Shown: positions 25,726-31,836 of the stretch, in pieces
How positions within the stretch are numbered: position 1 is the first letter of the stretch
How the letters are laid out: each line of letters opens with the position of its first letter
Assembly: GCF_014639075.1 (NCBI RefSeq)
Contig: NZ_BMFS01000001.1
Coordinates: 186,001 to 250,000, forward strand
Source of the DNA: Glycocaulis albus
Lineage (GTDB): Bacteria > Pseudomonadota > Alphaproteobacteria > Caulobacterales > Maricaulaceae
Length of the DNA: 64,000 nucleotides
Direction of reading: 5' to 3'
The notes under the pieces: generated by a model
What the model saw: only the letters and a program-made list of their open reading frames with translations
Told to the model about the DNA's origin: nothing
The model's database searches: none
Translations under genes and position numbers: made by a program

Positions 25726-26649
25726 CTATTTGCGGCTCAGCGGGTGGGCATCTTCCATCAGCGAGCGCAGGCGCGCCTCGAGCACATGGGTATATATCTC
25801 GGTCGTAGAGACATCGGCATGGCCGAGCAGGGTCTGCAGGCTGCGCAAATCCGCGCCATTGGCCAGAAGATGCGTGGCAAAGGCGTGGCGCAGCACGTGC
25901 GGCGAGACACGCGCCGGGTCGAGGCCCGCTTGCACGGCAAGTCCCGAGAGCATCTGGGCGAAGCGCTCGCGGGTGAGATGGCCTCCCTTCGCAGCCGATG
26001 AGCAGAAGAGATAGCGCTCTGCCCGGGCGCGCAAGGGCGATGCCTTGCCGGGCAGGAAGTCCTCCCGGACGCGCCTGTAGGCGTCGACTGCCTCCAGTGC
26101 GGCGGGTGTGAGGGGCACGATCCTGTCCTTGCTGCCCTTGCCGGTGACAACGACATAGCGTTCGGCGCGCGAGAAGGCAGCTAGCGGCAGGGTGACGAGT
26201 TCGCTGACCCGCAATCCCCCTGCATAGAGCAGTTCCAATGCGGCGCGCAGGCGCAATCCTGCCGGCCCTTCGATCGTATCTGCGGCGTCGAACAGGCGGC
26301 CCACTTCGGCCTCGGAGAGGATTTTTGGCAGGGCGCGGGCCTGTTTTGGGCCCTTTTGCCCGGCGGTCGGGTCGTCGCCGCGCACGCCCTCCTTCAGGAG
26401 GAAGCGGTAATAGCGTTTCAGCGCGGAGAGGCGGCGCGCGGCCGTGGCGGGACTGAGGCCATCAGCGGCCAGCGACTGCATCAGGCGTTCAATGTCTGCT
26501 GGTCCGGCATTGTTCAGGGAAACGCCAAGACGGGCCAGCCGCGTGCCGGCATCATCCAGATCGTGGCGGTAGGCGGCGAGCGTGTTGGCGGCCGCGCCGC
26601 GCTCCGCGCTCAGCATGTCGAGGAAAAGCGCTATGTGCGATGCGCTCAC
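25726..26649 (-). CDS. xerD: Site-specific tyrosine recombinase XerD
   Basis: 307 aa. The N-terminal SAM-like core-binding domain (about 1-88) is followed by the catalytic domain with all active residues: Arg147 (GLRVSEL), Lys171 (GKGSKDR), His251 and Arg254 (HVLRHAFATHL), His277 (LGHADVSTTEIY) and nucleophile Tyr286. XerC/XerD resolve chromosome dimers at dif under FtsK control. Length, motifs and a chromosomal setting between accA and conserved genes favour XerD over a mobile integrase. Its start overlaps the stop of the upstream gene (ATGA). Confidence 0.92.
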   Translation of the reverse strand: MSASHIALFLDMLSAERGAAANTLAAYRHDLDDAGTRLARLGVSLNNAGPADIERLMQSLAADGLSPATAARRLSALKRYYRFLLKEGVRGDDPTAGQKGPKQARALPKILSEAEVGRLFDAADTIEGPAGLRLRAALELLYAGGLRVSELVTLPLAAFSRAERYVVVTGKGSKDRIVPLTPAALEAVDAYRRVREDFLPGKASPLRARAERYLFCSSAAKGGHLTRERFAQMLSGLAVQAGLDPARVSPHVLRHAFATHLLANGADLRSLQTLLGHADVSTTEIYTHVLEARLRSLMEDAHPLSRK

Positions 26650-28295
26650 GCGCTCTCCTCGGCCAGCGCCTCCAGTATCAGCTGCAGGGCCTCTGCCCGG
26701 TGGCCTGCCCGTTCCAGCAGGTAGCTTGCCAGTGCATAGGCCTGCGCGCTGCCATTGCTGGTCTCGATCAGGCCAGCGGCCAGCAGCAAGACTTCAGCGC
26801 GCGAATTGTTGACCAGCGACAGGGCGGCCATGGATGCAAAATCGGCTTCCCGTCCGGCTGTGCGGTCTTCAGCGGGGGCAGAAAGCAGCTGAACGCGCAC
26901 CGCCTCGGGCACGGATGCGCCGAGCGCCGCCAGCCCGGCCAGCTGGGCCAGACGCTCGGGTCTGCCATCCTCTGCCCGCGCGGCCAGAATGGCGCCAAAC
27001 GGGCCGGAGCCGATATCGTCGGCGGCTATGCCTATGGCCATGTCGAGTGCAACCATGACAGCCGGAGAGGGCGGCTCCCACGGGTCTCCCTCCGGCAGAT
27101 TTGCAAAACCGGGTGGCGGGGAAAGCATGCCGGGCTGTCCCGGCACGTCCGTCTGCCATTCGCCATTACCGGCCGGTTGGGGCACGTCGCGCTCGGGGCC
27201 GGAGAGCAGGGCTTCCCGCCACCGCCAGGCGAGCTCCAGCTGGCCTTCAAGAGCCAGCGCCAGAACAAAGCGCGGGCCATGGGCCAGTGTCTGTTCATTG
27301 ATCGGGAAGGTCTCGATCTCCATCGCGTAGGCGCGGGCCACTTCGGCAAAGCGCCCCTCGCCGACAGCGTCATCAAGGCGCGCCGCCAGCGCTTCGGCGG
27401 CGATGAGCCGGTCCATGTCCTGCTGTGCGATGGCGGCCAGGGCTGCAGCCCTGTCGGCGCCTTCCATGGCCATGGCCGCCTCAAGCGCCTCGTCCAGATA
27501 CTCCGGCAAGGTGATGGCAGGGCCGGTGCGGGCAGCGGCGCGTTCCAGCCATCCCGGTGCGTCTTCGGCGACGGTGATGCGTTCTTCCGGCGCGAGCGAA
27601 ATGGCAATCGCCATCTCCAGCCCTGTCGATACCGGCCGGGCCGCCGGCAGGCCGCGATCAAGGACAAGTGCGTCAAAGTACGCACCGAAATTGCCGCCGC
27701 CTTCGGACGAGCGGGCAAGATCGGCGGTCAGTTCGGCGGCCGGAAGATTTCCCGCGAGCGCGAGGCAGACCGCGCGCGCACGCAGCCAGTAAGGCTCGTC
27801 GCGTCCGCGCAGCAGACCTTCGGCGGTGCGGCAGGCGGCCTCTGTCTCACCCAGCGCAAACGCAGTTTCGGCGTGCAGACGTGACAGGGCACTGGACTGG
27901 TTCAGGCGGGGCGTGCGCTCAAGAAGCTGATAGACCTGCTCCACCCTGCCAGCGGAGAGGGCGCGGTCTGCACGCAGCGCGGCAAGGGCGAAATTGTCCC
28001 GCCCGCCCCGCGGCGGCTCGCCCGAAGCCAGAAGCACGCGCTCTGCCAGACGGGCTGCGCCGCCATGCCGCCACCCCTGGCCATCGCTGGCCGGCAGCGC
28101 TTCCAGGATGACCCGCAATGCCCCGGCATCGCTGGAGGACCAGATATTCTGCGGCAATACACTGCGCGAGCCGATCTGGAAGGGATCGACCGCGCCCAAT
28201 TCCTGCACCTCAATGGTGCCGGAGGGCTGCTGCGTCATGGCCGGCGCGGTCAGCAGGGCCGCACACAGGCCGAGCGTGCTAATCACCAAGCGCAT
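26646..28295 (-). CDS. Large exported helical-repeat protein of unknown function
   Basis: 549 aa with a signal peptide (about 1-21, ending AMTQQ). The mature protein is almost all alpha-helical and Ala/Leu/Glu-rich with TPR-like pairs (for example ALSRLHAETAFALGETEAACRTAEGLL), but no clean TPR array can be counted. I do not recognise a catalytic motif. It is overlapped at both ends: its start by the 46-aa membrane protein gene and its stop by xerD, so the three genes form one operon. It may be an envelope assembly or scaffold protein; this is inference. Confidence 0.65.
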   Translation of the reverse strand: MRLVISTLGLCAALLTAPAMTQQPSGTIEVQELGAVDPFQIGSRSVLPQNIWSSSDAGALRVILEALPASDGQGWRHGGAARLAERVLLASGEPPRGGRDNFALAALRADRALSAGRVEQVYQLLERTPRLNQSSALSRLHAETAFALGETEAACRTAEGLLRGRDEPYWLRARAVCLALAGNLPAAELTADLARSSEGGGNFGAYFDALVLDRGLPAARPVSTGLEMAIAISLAPEERITVAEDAPGWLERAAARTGPAITLPEYLDEALEAAMAMEGADRAAALAAIAQQDMDRLIAAEALAARLDDAVGEGRFAEVARAYAMEIETFPINEQTLAHGPRFVLALALEGQLELAWRWREALLSGPERDVPQPAGNGEWQTDVPGQPGMLSPPPGFANLPEGDPWEPPSPAVMVALDMAIGIAADDIGSGPFGAILAARAEDGRPERLAQLAGLAALGASVPEAVRVQLLSAPAEDRTAGREADFASMAALSLVNNSRAEVLLLAAGLIETSNGSAQAYALASYLLERAGHRAEALQLILEALAEESA

Positions 28296-28419
28296 CGGTC
28301 ACCTCGATACGCACTTCGCTCTGCTCCGGCGTCATGGTGTCGGCCATGACAAGCAGGATGGCGAATATGGCCCCGACGCAGATGACGCCGATGCCCACTC
28401 CAATCAGCAGTCCGCGCAT
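28279..28419 (-). CDS. 46-aa single-pass membrane protein
   Basis: A short gene starting MRGLLIGVGIGVICVGAIFA with one membrane helix (about 3-25) and a small acidic tail (MTPEQSEVRIEVTDALGD). GAGGG lies 9-10 bases before the ATG. The stop overlaps the start of the 549-aa exported protein gene by 17 bases, strong evidence for a coupled pair. The tail would be outside or in the periplasm. The function is not known. Confidence 0.6.
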   Translation of the reverse strand: MRGLLIGVGIGVICVGAIFAILLVMADTMTPEQSEVRIEVTDALGD

Positions 28420-28498
28420 GATAGGCGTCCCTCGTTGCTGGTATGCGGTTCGCGATATTCTACACTAGCGCGGACAATGCGGCGTTTTCCAGACATCG

Positions 28499-28506
28499 CA
28501 CGCGGC
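28499..28506. repeat. Target-site duplication, left copy (CACGCGGC)
   Basis: The 8-bp sequence CACGCGGC lies directly outside the left inverted repeat of the insertion element and recurs exactly at 31232-31239, directly outside the right one. It marks the insertion point. Confidence 0.93.
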
Positions 28507-28529
28507 GGTAGTGTCTCAGTTTGAAATTT
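28507..28529 (+). repeat. Left terminal inverted repeat of the IS
   Basis: 23 bp beginning GGTAGTGTCTCAG and ending GAAATTT; identical to the reverse complement of 31209-31231. The length equals that of classical IS1 ends. Confidence 0.95.
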
Positions 28530-28588
28530 AGCAGCGCAGTGAAGCGACTCAGCCCAAACTCTCGCATCAATAGATGCTGGAGACAAAA

Positions 28589-28777
28589 ATGGCCGATACG
28601 CCCAACATCCCTGACGGGAACGGAACGCCTCAACGCGTTGCATATGACCTTTTGAAAAGCATTGCGGCAGCAGAGGGCAAAAACCTCCGGGTTGCCGATA
28701 GCGCTGACAAAGAGTGGATTCTCGATACGTATGCAGAGTGCCTTTGGGCTACTTCTGGTTACCGTAAACCAAAATAA
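28589..28777 (+). CDS. 62-aa cargo protein of the IS
   Basis: Small soluble protein starting MADTPNIPDGNGTPQRVAYD, followed by LLKSIAAAEG and DKEWILDTYAECLWAT. GGAGACAAAA precedes the ATG. From memory, similar short proteins with an AYDLLK...WILDTYAECL pattern sit beside IS-borne transposases in other alphaproteobacteria; this needs a search. It is the only cargo gene on the plus strand and is convergent with the transposase. The function is unknown. Confidence 0.6.
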   Translation: MADTPNIPDGNGTPQRVAYDLLKSIAAAEGKNLRVADSADKEWILDTYAECLWATSGYRKPK

Positions 28778-28821
28778 AGTCGAAAATCCGCTGAGCGAGT
28801 TCCACCACATCGCCGTGATCC

Positions 28822-29712
28822 CTAGGCGGCGGGCTGGCGCTTTTTGTAGGCACCGCGCTTAGCCGGGCGCTTCGTGGCTTCGTTCGTGTCCACCCGGTCA
28901 AGAATGTTATCAAAGCTCCAGAGCGTATCAGAAACGCCAGCGGCCATCGCCGGGCTGACTTTCAGGCTCTTGTGAACCCGGCAAAAATTGTAATGCACGA
29001 TGTAGAGCGCGAGCGCGTAGATGTGGTTATCCAGTTTCTTGCTGAAACCGTTTGTCAGCCAGGTGAACCGGCGCATGGACATTCGCATGGTGAGGTTCTG
29101 GCGCTCGACATAGGACGTTGAGACGTGCTTGCCGTCCGGGTTGCCCTCGATCCGGCTCTTGCGGATACCGACACACTCAGCCGGGCTATACCGGCCCTTG
29201 AACGCTTCCGGCGCGTCACCGTAGAGCTTCACAAGCTGGGCATAGTCCACATCGCCGCCAAACGCGCCCTCAACGGCTTCCAGATAGGCTTTGTGGCCAT
29301 CGGTGGTCAGTTGAACCCGGTTGGCGAGGCGGGCGCGCAGATCGTCCATCAGCACCATGGCGGACTGGCCAGAGCGGTCACCGACATAGAAGCTCAGGAT
29401 CATCTTGCTGTCAGCGTCTAGAGCCGTCCACGTCCACACATCGCCCGCACCTACCGGAGCGTTATCGGCCTTCGCCACATTCTTTTGCTTGGCGTAGCAG
29501 AACGACCAGATTTCATCGCACTGGACGCGGCTGGCAGTGACTTCGCGCACCGTCTCATCGTGAAGCTGCAGGCAAGCCTCGCCAGCGTCGATAAGCAGCT
29601 TCGTGACCGTATTGATGGACACGTCAGCCACACGGCTGATGGACCGCATGGACGATCCCTCAACCAGCATGGCGAGGATTTGGGCGCGTTTGTGGTGAGG
29701 CAGCTTGTTCAT
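28822..29712 (-). CDS. IS1-family-type DDE transposase
   Basis: 296 aa. The N-terminus has a helix-turn-helix (KRAQILAMLVEGSSMRSISRVADVSINTVTKLL). The DDE residues are probably Asp66 (QCDEIWSF), Asp138 (TTDGHKAYL) and Glu203 (SYVERQNLTMRMSMRRFTWLTN). The last block is typical of IS1-type transposases in alphaproteobacteria. It is one uninterrupted frame, unlike the frameshifted InsAB of E. coli IS1. GGGG precedes the ATG. It appears intact and active. Confidence 0.93.
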   Translation of the reverse strand: MNKLPHHKRAQILAMLVEGSSMRSISRVADVSINTVTKLLIDAGEACLQLHDETVREVTASRVQCDEIWSFCYAKQKNVAKADNAPVGAGDVWTWTALDADSKMILSFYVGDRSGQSAMVLMDDLRARLANRVQLTTDGHKAYLEAVEGAFGGDVDYAQLVKLYGDAPEAFKGRYSPAECVGIRKSRIEGNPDGKHVSTSYVERQNLTMRMSMRRFTWLTNGFSKKLDNHIYALALYIVHYNFCRVHKSLKVSPAMAAGVSDTLWSFDNILDRVDTNEATKRPAKRGAYKKRQPAA

Positions 29713-29721
29713 GCCCCTTTT

Positions 29722-29744
29722 CTAACTGAACAAATTTCAGTTAG
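29722..29744. other. Hairpin in the transposase leader
   Basis: CTAACTGA and TCAGTTAG pair perfectly around a 7-base loop, 10 bases upstream of the transposase start and 12 bases after the stop of the preceding cargo gene. No T-tract follows on either strand, so it is more likely a translation or protein-binding control site than a terminator. Confidence 0.5.
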
Positions 29745-29756
29745 CAAGCATTTTGT

Positions 29757-30326
29757 TCATTTTAAATGGTTTATGATTGCTTCGAAATCGTCTCTCATAA
29801 TGTCGTGTGTCACCCAGGTGGGAAGTTTCAGCTGAGTGGCCACTATTTCCATAGTAGCGTTCCCCTCATTAAGGGCGTCGCGCAACTCTAGTCGCTTTTT
29901 CTCTGTGCAAAGAACTCCGATGGCGCGCCAATACGCTTTGCCTTCTGCAGCAAATTGCGGGCTAGTTGGCAGATTTGGGTCTCCAAATTTTTCAATTTGC
30001 ATGGAGAATTTTTCTGCCGTGTTTGTCTTCTCTTCCTCCTCATCGAAGGTGTGCATTAGCTCCTTCGTGAATACGATACGCCTGTCGGTTTTCGGTATAT
30101 CCCGAGCCAGTACGATGAGGATTTCGTTCTTTTCGACTGGAACGGGCGGACCTAACGGCCCTTCAATATAAAAGCCCCGCAAAACCTCCGGGTTCAGATG
30201 CCCGGTCCACTGCTCATGCACGCGACAAACATGAGTAAGATCAATAATTTGATCTCTTATCCAGCTAGTCTTCACTCGCCCGTTGGGTTGCGTCTGAACG
30301 CGTTTATACAATTCAGAATAAGCCAT
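29757..30326 (-). CDS. 189-aa IS cargo protein with a degenerate HELxH-like motif
   Basis: I do not recognise this gene with certainty. It reads MAYSELYKRVQTQPNGRVKT and later RRIVFTKELMHTFDEEEEKT (KELMH at residues 88-92), then AEKFSMQIEKFGDP. The KELMH segment, the acidic residues after it and the following AEKF helix resemble the ImmA/IrrE metallopeptidase layout (HELGH...), but the first histidine is Lys, so zinc chemistry is doubtful. Its ATG directly follows the T-tract of a terminator (30327-30361). Codon use is less G+C-biased than in neighbouring chromosomal genes. Confidence 0.65.
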   Translation of the reverse strand: MAYSELYKRVQTQPNGRVKTSWIRDQIIDLTHVCRVHEQWTGHLNPEVLRGFYIEGPLGPPVPVEKNEILIVLARDIPKTDRRIVFTKELMHTFDEEEEKTNTAEKFSMQIEKFGDPNLPTSPQFAAEGKAYWRAIGVLCTEKKRLELRDALNEGNATMEIVATQLKLPTWVTHDIMRDDFEAIINHLK

Positions 30327-30361
30327 AAAAAAATGCGCCACCTGCAGTTACAGATGGCGCA
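30327..30361 (-). terminator. Intrinsic terminator abutting the start of the 189-aa cargo gene
   Basis: On the minus strand an 11-bp stem (TGCGCCATCTG with CAGGTGGCGCA, one G-T pair) is followed by seven T. The next three bases are the ATG of the 189-aa gene. It lies 19 bases after the stop of the 64-aa cargo gene. It can end the two-gene transcript and would also hide the AGGTGG that could serve as a ribosome site. Confidence 0.88.
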
Positions 30362-30379
30362 TTAAGACAAGCGAATCAG

Positions 30380-30574
30380 TTAAGCGTCAAGGTCGGCTTC
30401 GACGTTCAGTTTCTCTTGAGCGCCACCATTCTCCGCATCGACAAAATACCGATTGATTTCACCGGCAATATCATCCGCGCTCACGTCTCTATTTGAGCCC
30501 GGGAAAAACTTCACATTTTGAACGGCGCTATCTTCGAATAACCGCCGTTTAAGCAGTTGTACGTTAATTTGCAT
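30380..30574 (-). CDS. 64-aa IS cargo protein
   Basis: Starts MQINVQLLKRRLFEDSAVQN and ends in a very acidic tail (KLNVEADLDA). GGAGGG precedes the ATG at 30574. It overlaps the end of the 72-aa gene by 11 bases, so the two are translated together. No family recognised. A small basic-then-acidic pair like this with the 72-aa basic protein could be a binding pair, but that is speculation. Confidence 0.6.
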   Translation of the reverse strand: MQINVQLLKRRLFEDSAVQNVKFFPGSNRDVSADDIAGEINRYFVDAENGGAQEKLNVEADLDA

Positions 30575-30782
30575 GGTCGGCCCTCCAACGCGCTTCTGAC
30601 GCACGTTTTGCTATCTCTCTCCGCTTCGCAGCTGAGAGCCCTTCGGCCCTCGCTCGCCCGCCCGCGCTTCCGCGTTTGGCGGTTCTGGTGTCCTCCACCT
30701 CGCCCGTGGCGATCTTCGCGACCATCACCGCACACGCGTTCGTGTCGGCTGGTCTGCGCTCGCCATTTGGTCCCTTGGGCAT
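30564..30782 (-). CDS. 72-aa basic IS cargo protein (GGRARA...ARW type)
   Basis: Starts MPKGPNGERRPADTNACAVM and has a basic, alanine-rich C-terminal half (GGRARAEGLSAAKRREIAKRASEARW). I know of small alphaproteobacterial proteins with this MPKGPNGxxRPAD start and K/R-rich ARW tail, annotated only as hypothetical; the tail suggests nucleic-acid binding. CGGAG precedes the ATG. A promoter and a 10-bp inverted repeat lie upstream. First gene of the 72-aa/64-aa operon. Confidence 0.7.
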   Translation of the reverse strand: MPKGPNGERRPADTNACAVMVAKIATGEVEDTRTAKRGSAGGRARAEGLSAAKRREIAKRASEARWRADHAN

Positions 30783-30800
30783 GGTGCTCCGTGTCTCTCT

Positions 30801-30823
30801 GAGCGTGAAATCTTTTCACGCTC
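30801..30823. promoter_or_regulatory. 10-bp inverted repeat in the cargo operon leader
   Basis: GAGCGTGAAA and TTTCACGCTC pair perfectly with a 3-base gap, 19 bases upstream of the 72-aa gene start. No T-tract follows on the minus strand. It could be an operator for one of the cargo proteins or a leader hairpin. Confidence 0.55.
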
Positions 30824-30826
30824 CGG

Positions 30827-31210
30827 TTAATAAGTAGTGCGTGTCGTGGAAAAATGCAAATTTTTTCCTTGACACCGAATCCGAACTTCGTAAGCCCGAT
30901 TCGCTTGACTCTCAGCGACGTGCTGAAGGTCTAAGAACATTCTGTCAAGCCTGTGTGGCTTAATGATGGCGCTTTCCTCAGCAGTGAGGCGAATTTGCCG
31001 CGATTGCTCCATTTGTCGCATTTGCCAAGTTTTACACTCCGCGATTCTCGCGCTTTTGCCTAAGGCTTTTGCTGCTTCGTTCCATTCTCCACCACTTTTG
31101 ACAGTGGTTGGATAGTTTGAAGGGAGCGTTGCTCGCTGGCTTAGCAAACGTTCGCTAAGCTTCTGGATAATCCAACGTCTAGCGAACGGCGTTCGTTCCG
31201 AACGGTTCAA
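30827..31210 (-). CDS. Doubtful 127-aa ORF at the right end of the IS
   Basis: An open frame begins at a TTG inside the right inverted repeat and would encode a basic protein (LTAEESAIIKPHRLDRMFLD near the middle). No good ribosome site is seen. Its first third overlaps several hairpins (CCACT/AGTGG near 31089, CTTAGC/GCTAAG near 31139), and its end overlaps the cargo promoter. Later internal ATG starts would give shorter products. It may be a real low-G+C gene or non-coding regulatory DNA. Confidence 0.3.
   Translation of the reverse strand: MNRSERTPFARRWIIQKLSERLLSQRATLPSNYPTTVKSGGEWNEAAKALGKSARIAECKTWQMRQMEQSRQIRLTAEESAIIKPHRLDRMFLDLQHVAESQANRAYEVRIRCQGKNLHFSTTRTTY
30835..30863 (-). promoter_or_regulatory. 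Sigma-70-type promoter of the cargo operon
   Basis: On the minus strand TTGCAT is followed after 17 bases by TACTTA, upstream of the inverted repeat and the 72-aa gene. It overlaps the end of the doubtful ORF at 30827-31210. Confidence 0.45.
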
Positions 31211-31231
31211 ATTTCAAACTGAGACACTACC
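31209..31231 (-). repeat. Right terminal inverted repeat of the IS
   Basis: 23 bp ending CTGAGACACTACC; the exact reverse complement of 28507-28529. The duplicated CACGCGGC (31232-31239) follows at once. Confidence 0.95.
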
Positions 31232-31241
31232 CACGCGGCAA

Positions 31242-31270
31242 TTGCTCATTATCTCTCACACGCTTATAGC
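31242..31270 (+). promoter_or_regulatory. Promoter of aroK-aroB
   Basis: TTGCTC and TATAGC are 17 bases apart, 11 bases before the aroK ATG. The -10 lies in a palindrome CACGCT-tat-AGCGTG. The IS ends only 10 bases upstream of the -35, so the core promoter was spared but anything further upstream was displaced. A start here would leave a very short leader. Confidence 0.4.
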
Positions 31271-31281
31271 GTGAAAGCATC

Positions 31282-31836
31282 ATGGATCGTGTGCAAATCG
31301 CAAAAAGGCTCGGCCGTCCGCTGGTTCTGGTCGGCCTGATGGGGGCGGGCAAGACCAGCATAGGGCGCCGGGTGGCAGACCGTCTGGGCTGGCGCTTCCG
31401 TGATTCCGACCATGAGGTGGAGGAAGCAGCAGGGCGCAGCGTGTCCGAGATATTTGCCGATTTCGGCGAAGCGGCTTTCCGCGACGGTGAGCGCCGCGTG
31501 ATTGCACGCCTCCTGGAGGAGCCGGGCCATTGCGTTATCGCGCTGGGCGGTGGCGCTTTCATCCATGACGAGACACGCGCCCTGATAAAGGACAAAGCGC
31601 TGTCAGTATGGCTGAAGGCCGATATCGACACGCTGATGGAGCGGGTCTCCCGGCGTGATACACGCCCGCTCTTGCAGACAGACGATCCACGCGCGGTTAT
31701 GGAGACGCTGCTGGCCGAACGCGGACCGGTCTATGCCGAGGCCGATATTCACGTGACATCGCCCGATGCGACCCATGAGGGCGCGGTGCTGGCGATACTG
31801 GAAGCCATGGCAGAGCGCGTGGAGGCACAAGGGTGA
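31282..31836 (+). CDS. aroK: Shikimate kinase
   Basis: 184 aa. The Walker A loop GLMGAGKT is at residues 18-25; the shikimate-binding DSDHEVEEAAGRSVSEIFADFGEAAFRDGE and the GGGAF loop follow, with the lid region RRDTRPLL. It phosphorylates shikimate with ATP in chorismate synthesis. The stop overlaps the GTG of aroB (GTGA), the standard coupled aroKB pair. An IS is inserted just upstream of its promoter. Confidence 0.95.
   Translation: MDRVQIAKRLGRPLVLVGLMGAGKTSIGRRVADRLGWRFRDSDHEVEEAAGRSVSEIFADFGEAAFRDGERRVIARLLEEPGHCVIALGGGAFIHDETRALIKDKALSVWLKADIDTLMERVSRRDTRPLLQTDDPRAVMETLLAERGPVYAEADIHVTSPDATHEGAVLAILEAMAERVEAQG

Larger units (their letters stand above)
28507..31231 (-). mobile_element. 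Cargo-carrying IS1-like insertion element, 2,725 bp
   Basis: Terminal inverted repeats of 23 bp (28507-28529 and 31209-31231, starting GGTAGTGTCTCAGTTTG) match perfectly. An exact 8-bp duplication flanks them. Inside are one DDE transposase (28822-29712) of the type annotated as IS1 family and four or five other small genes: one on plus (28589-28777) and the rest on minus. IS1 elements usually span about 0.7-1.2 kb and carry only transposase, so this is a transposon-like IS with passenger genes. The cargo is visibly poorer in G+C than the chromosome. The intact repeats and transposase suggest recent insertion. Confidence 0.93.

Noticed and set aside
25726-26649. Tyrosine recombinase as the integrase of a genomic island
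   Set aside because: Length, complete Xer motifs, operon overlap with a conserved gene and neighbours accA/aroK fit chromosomal XerD; no att repeats flank it.
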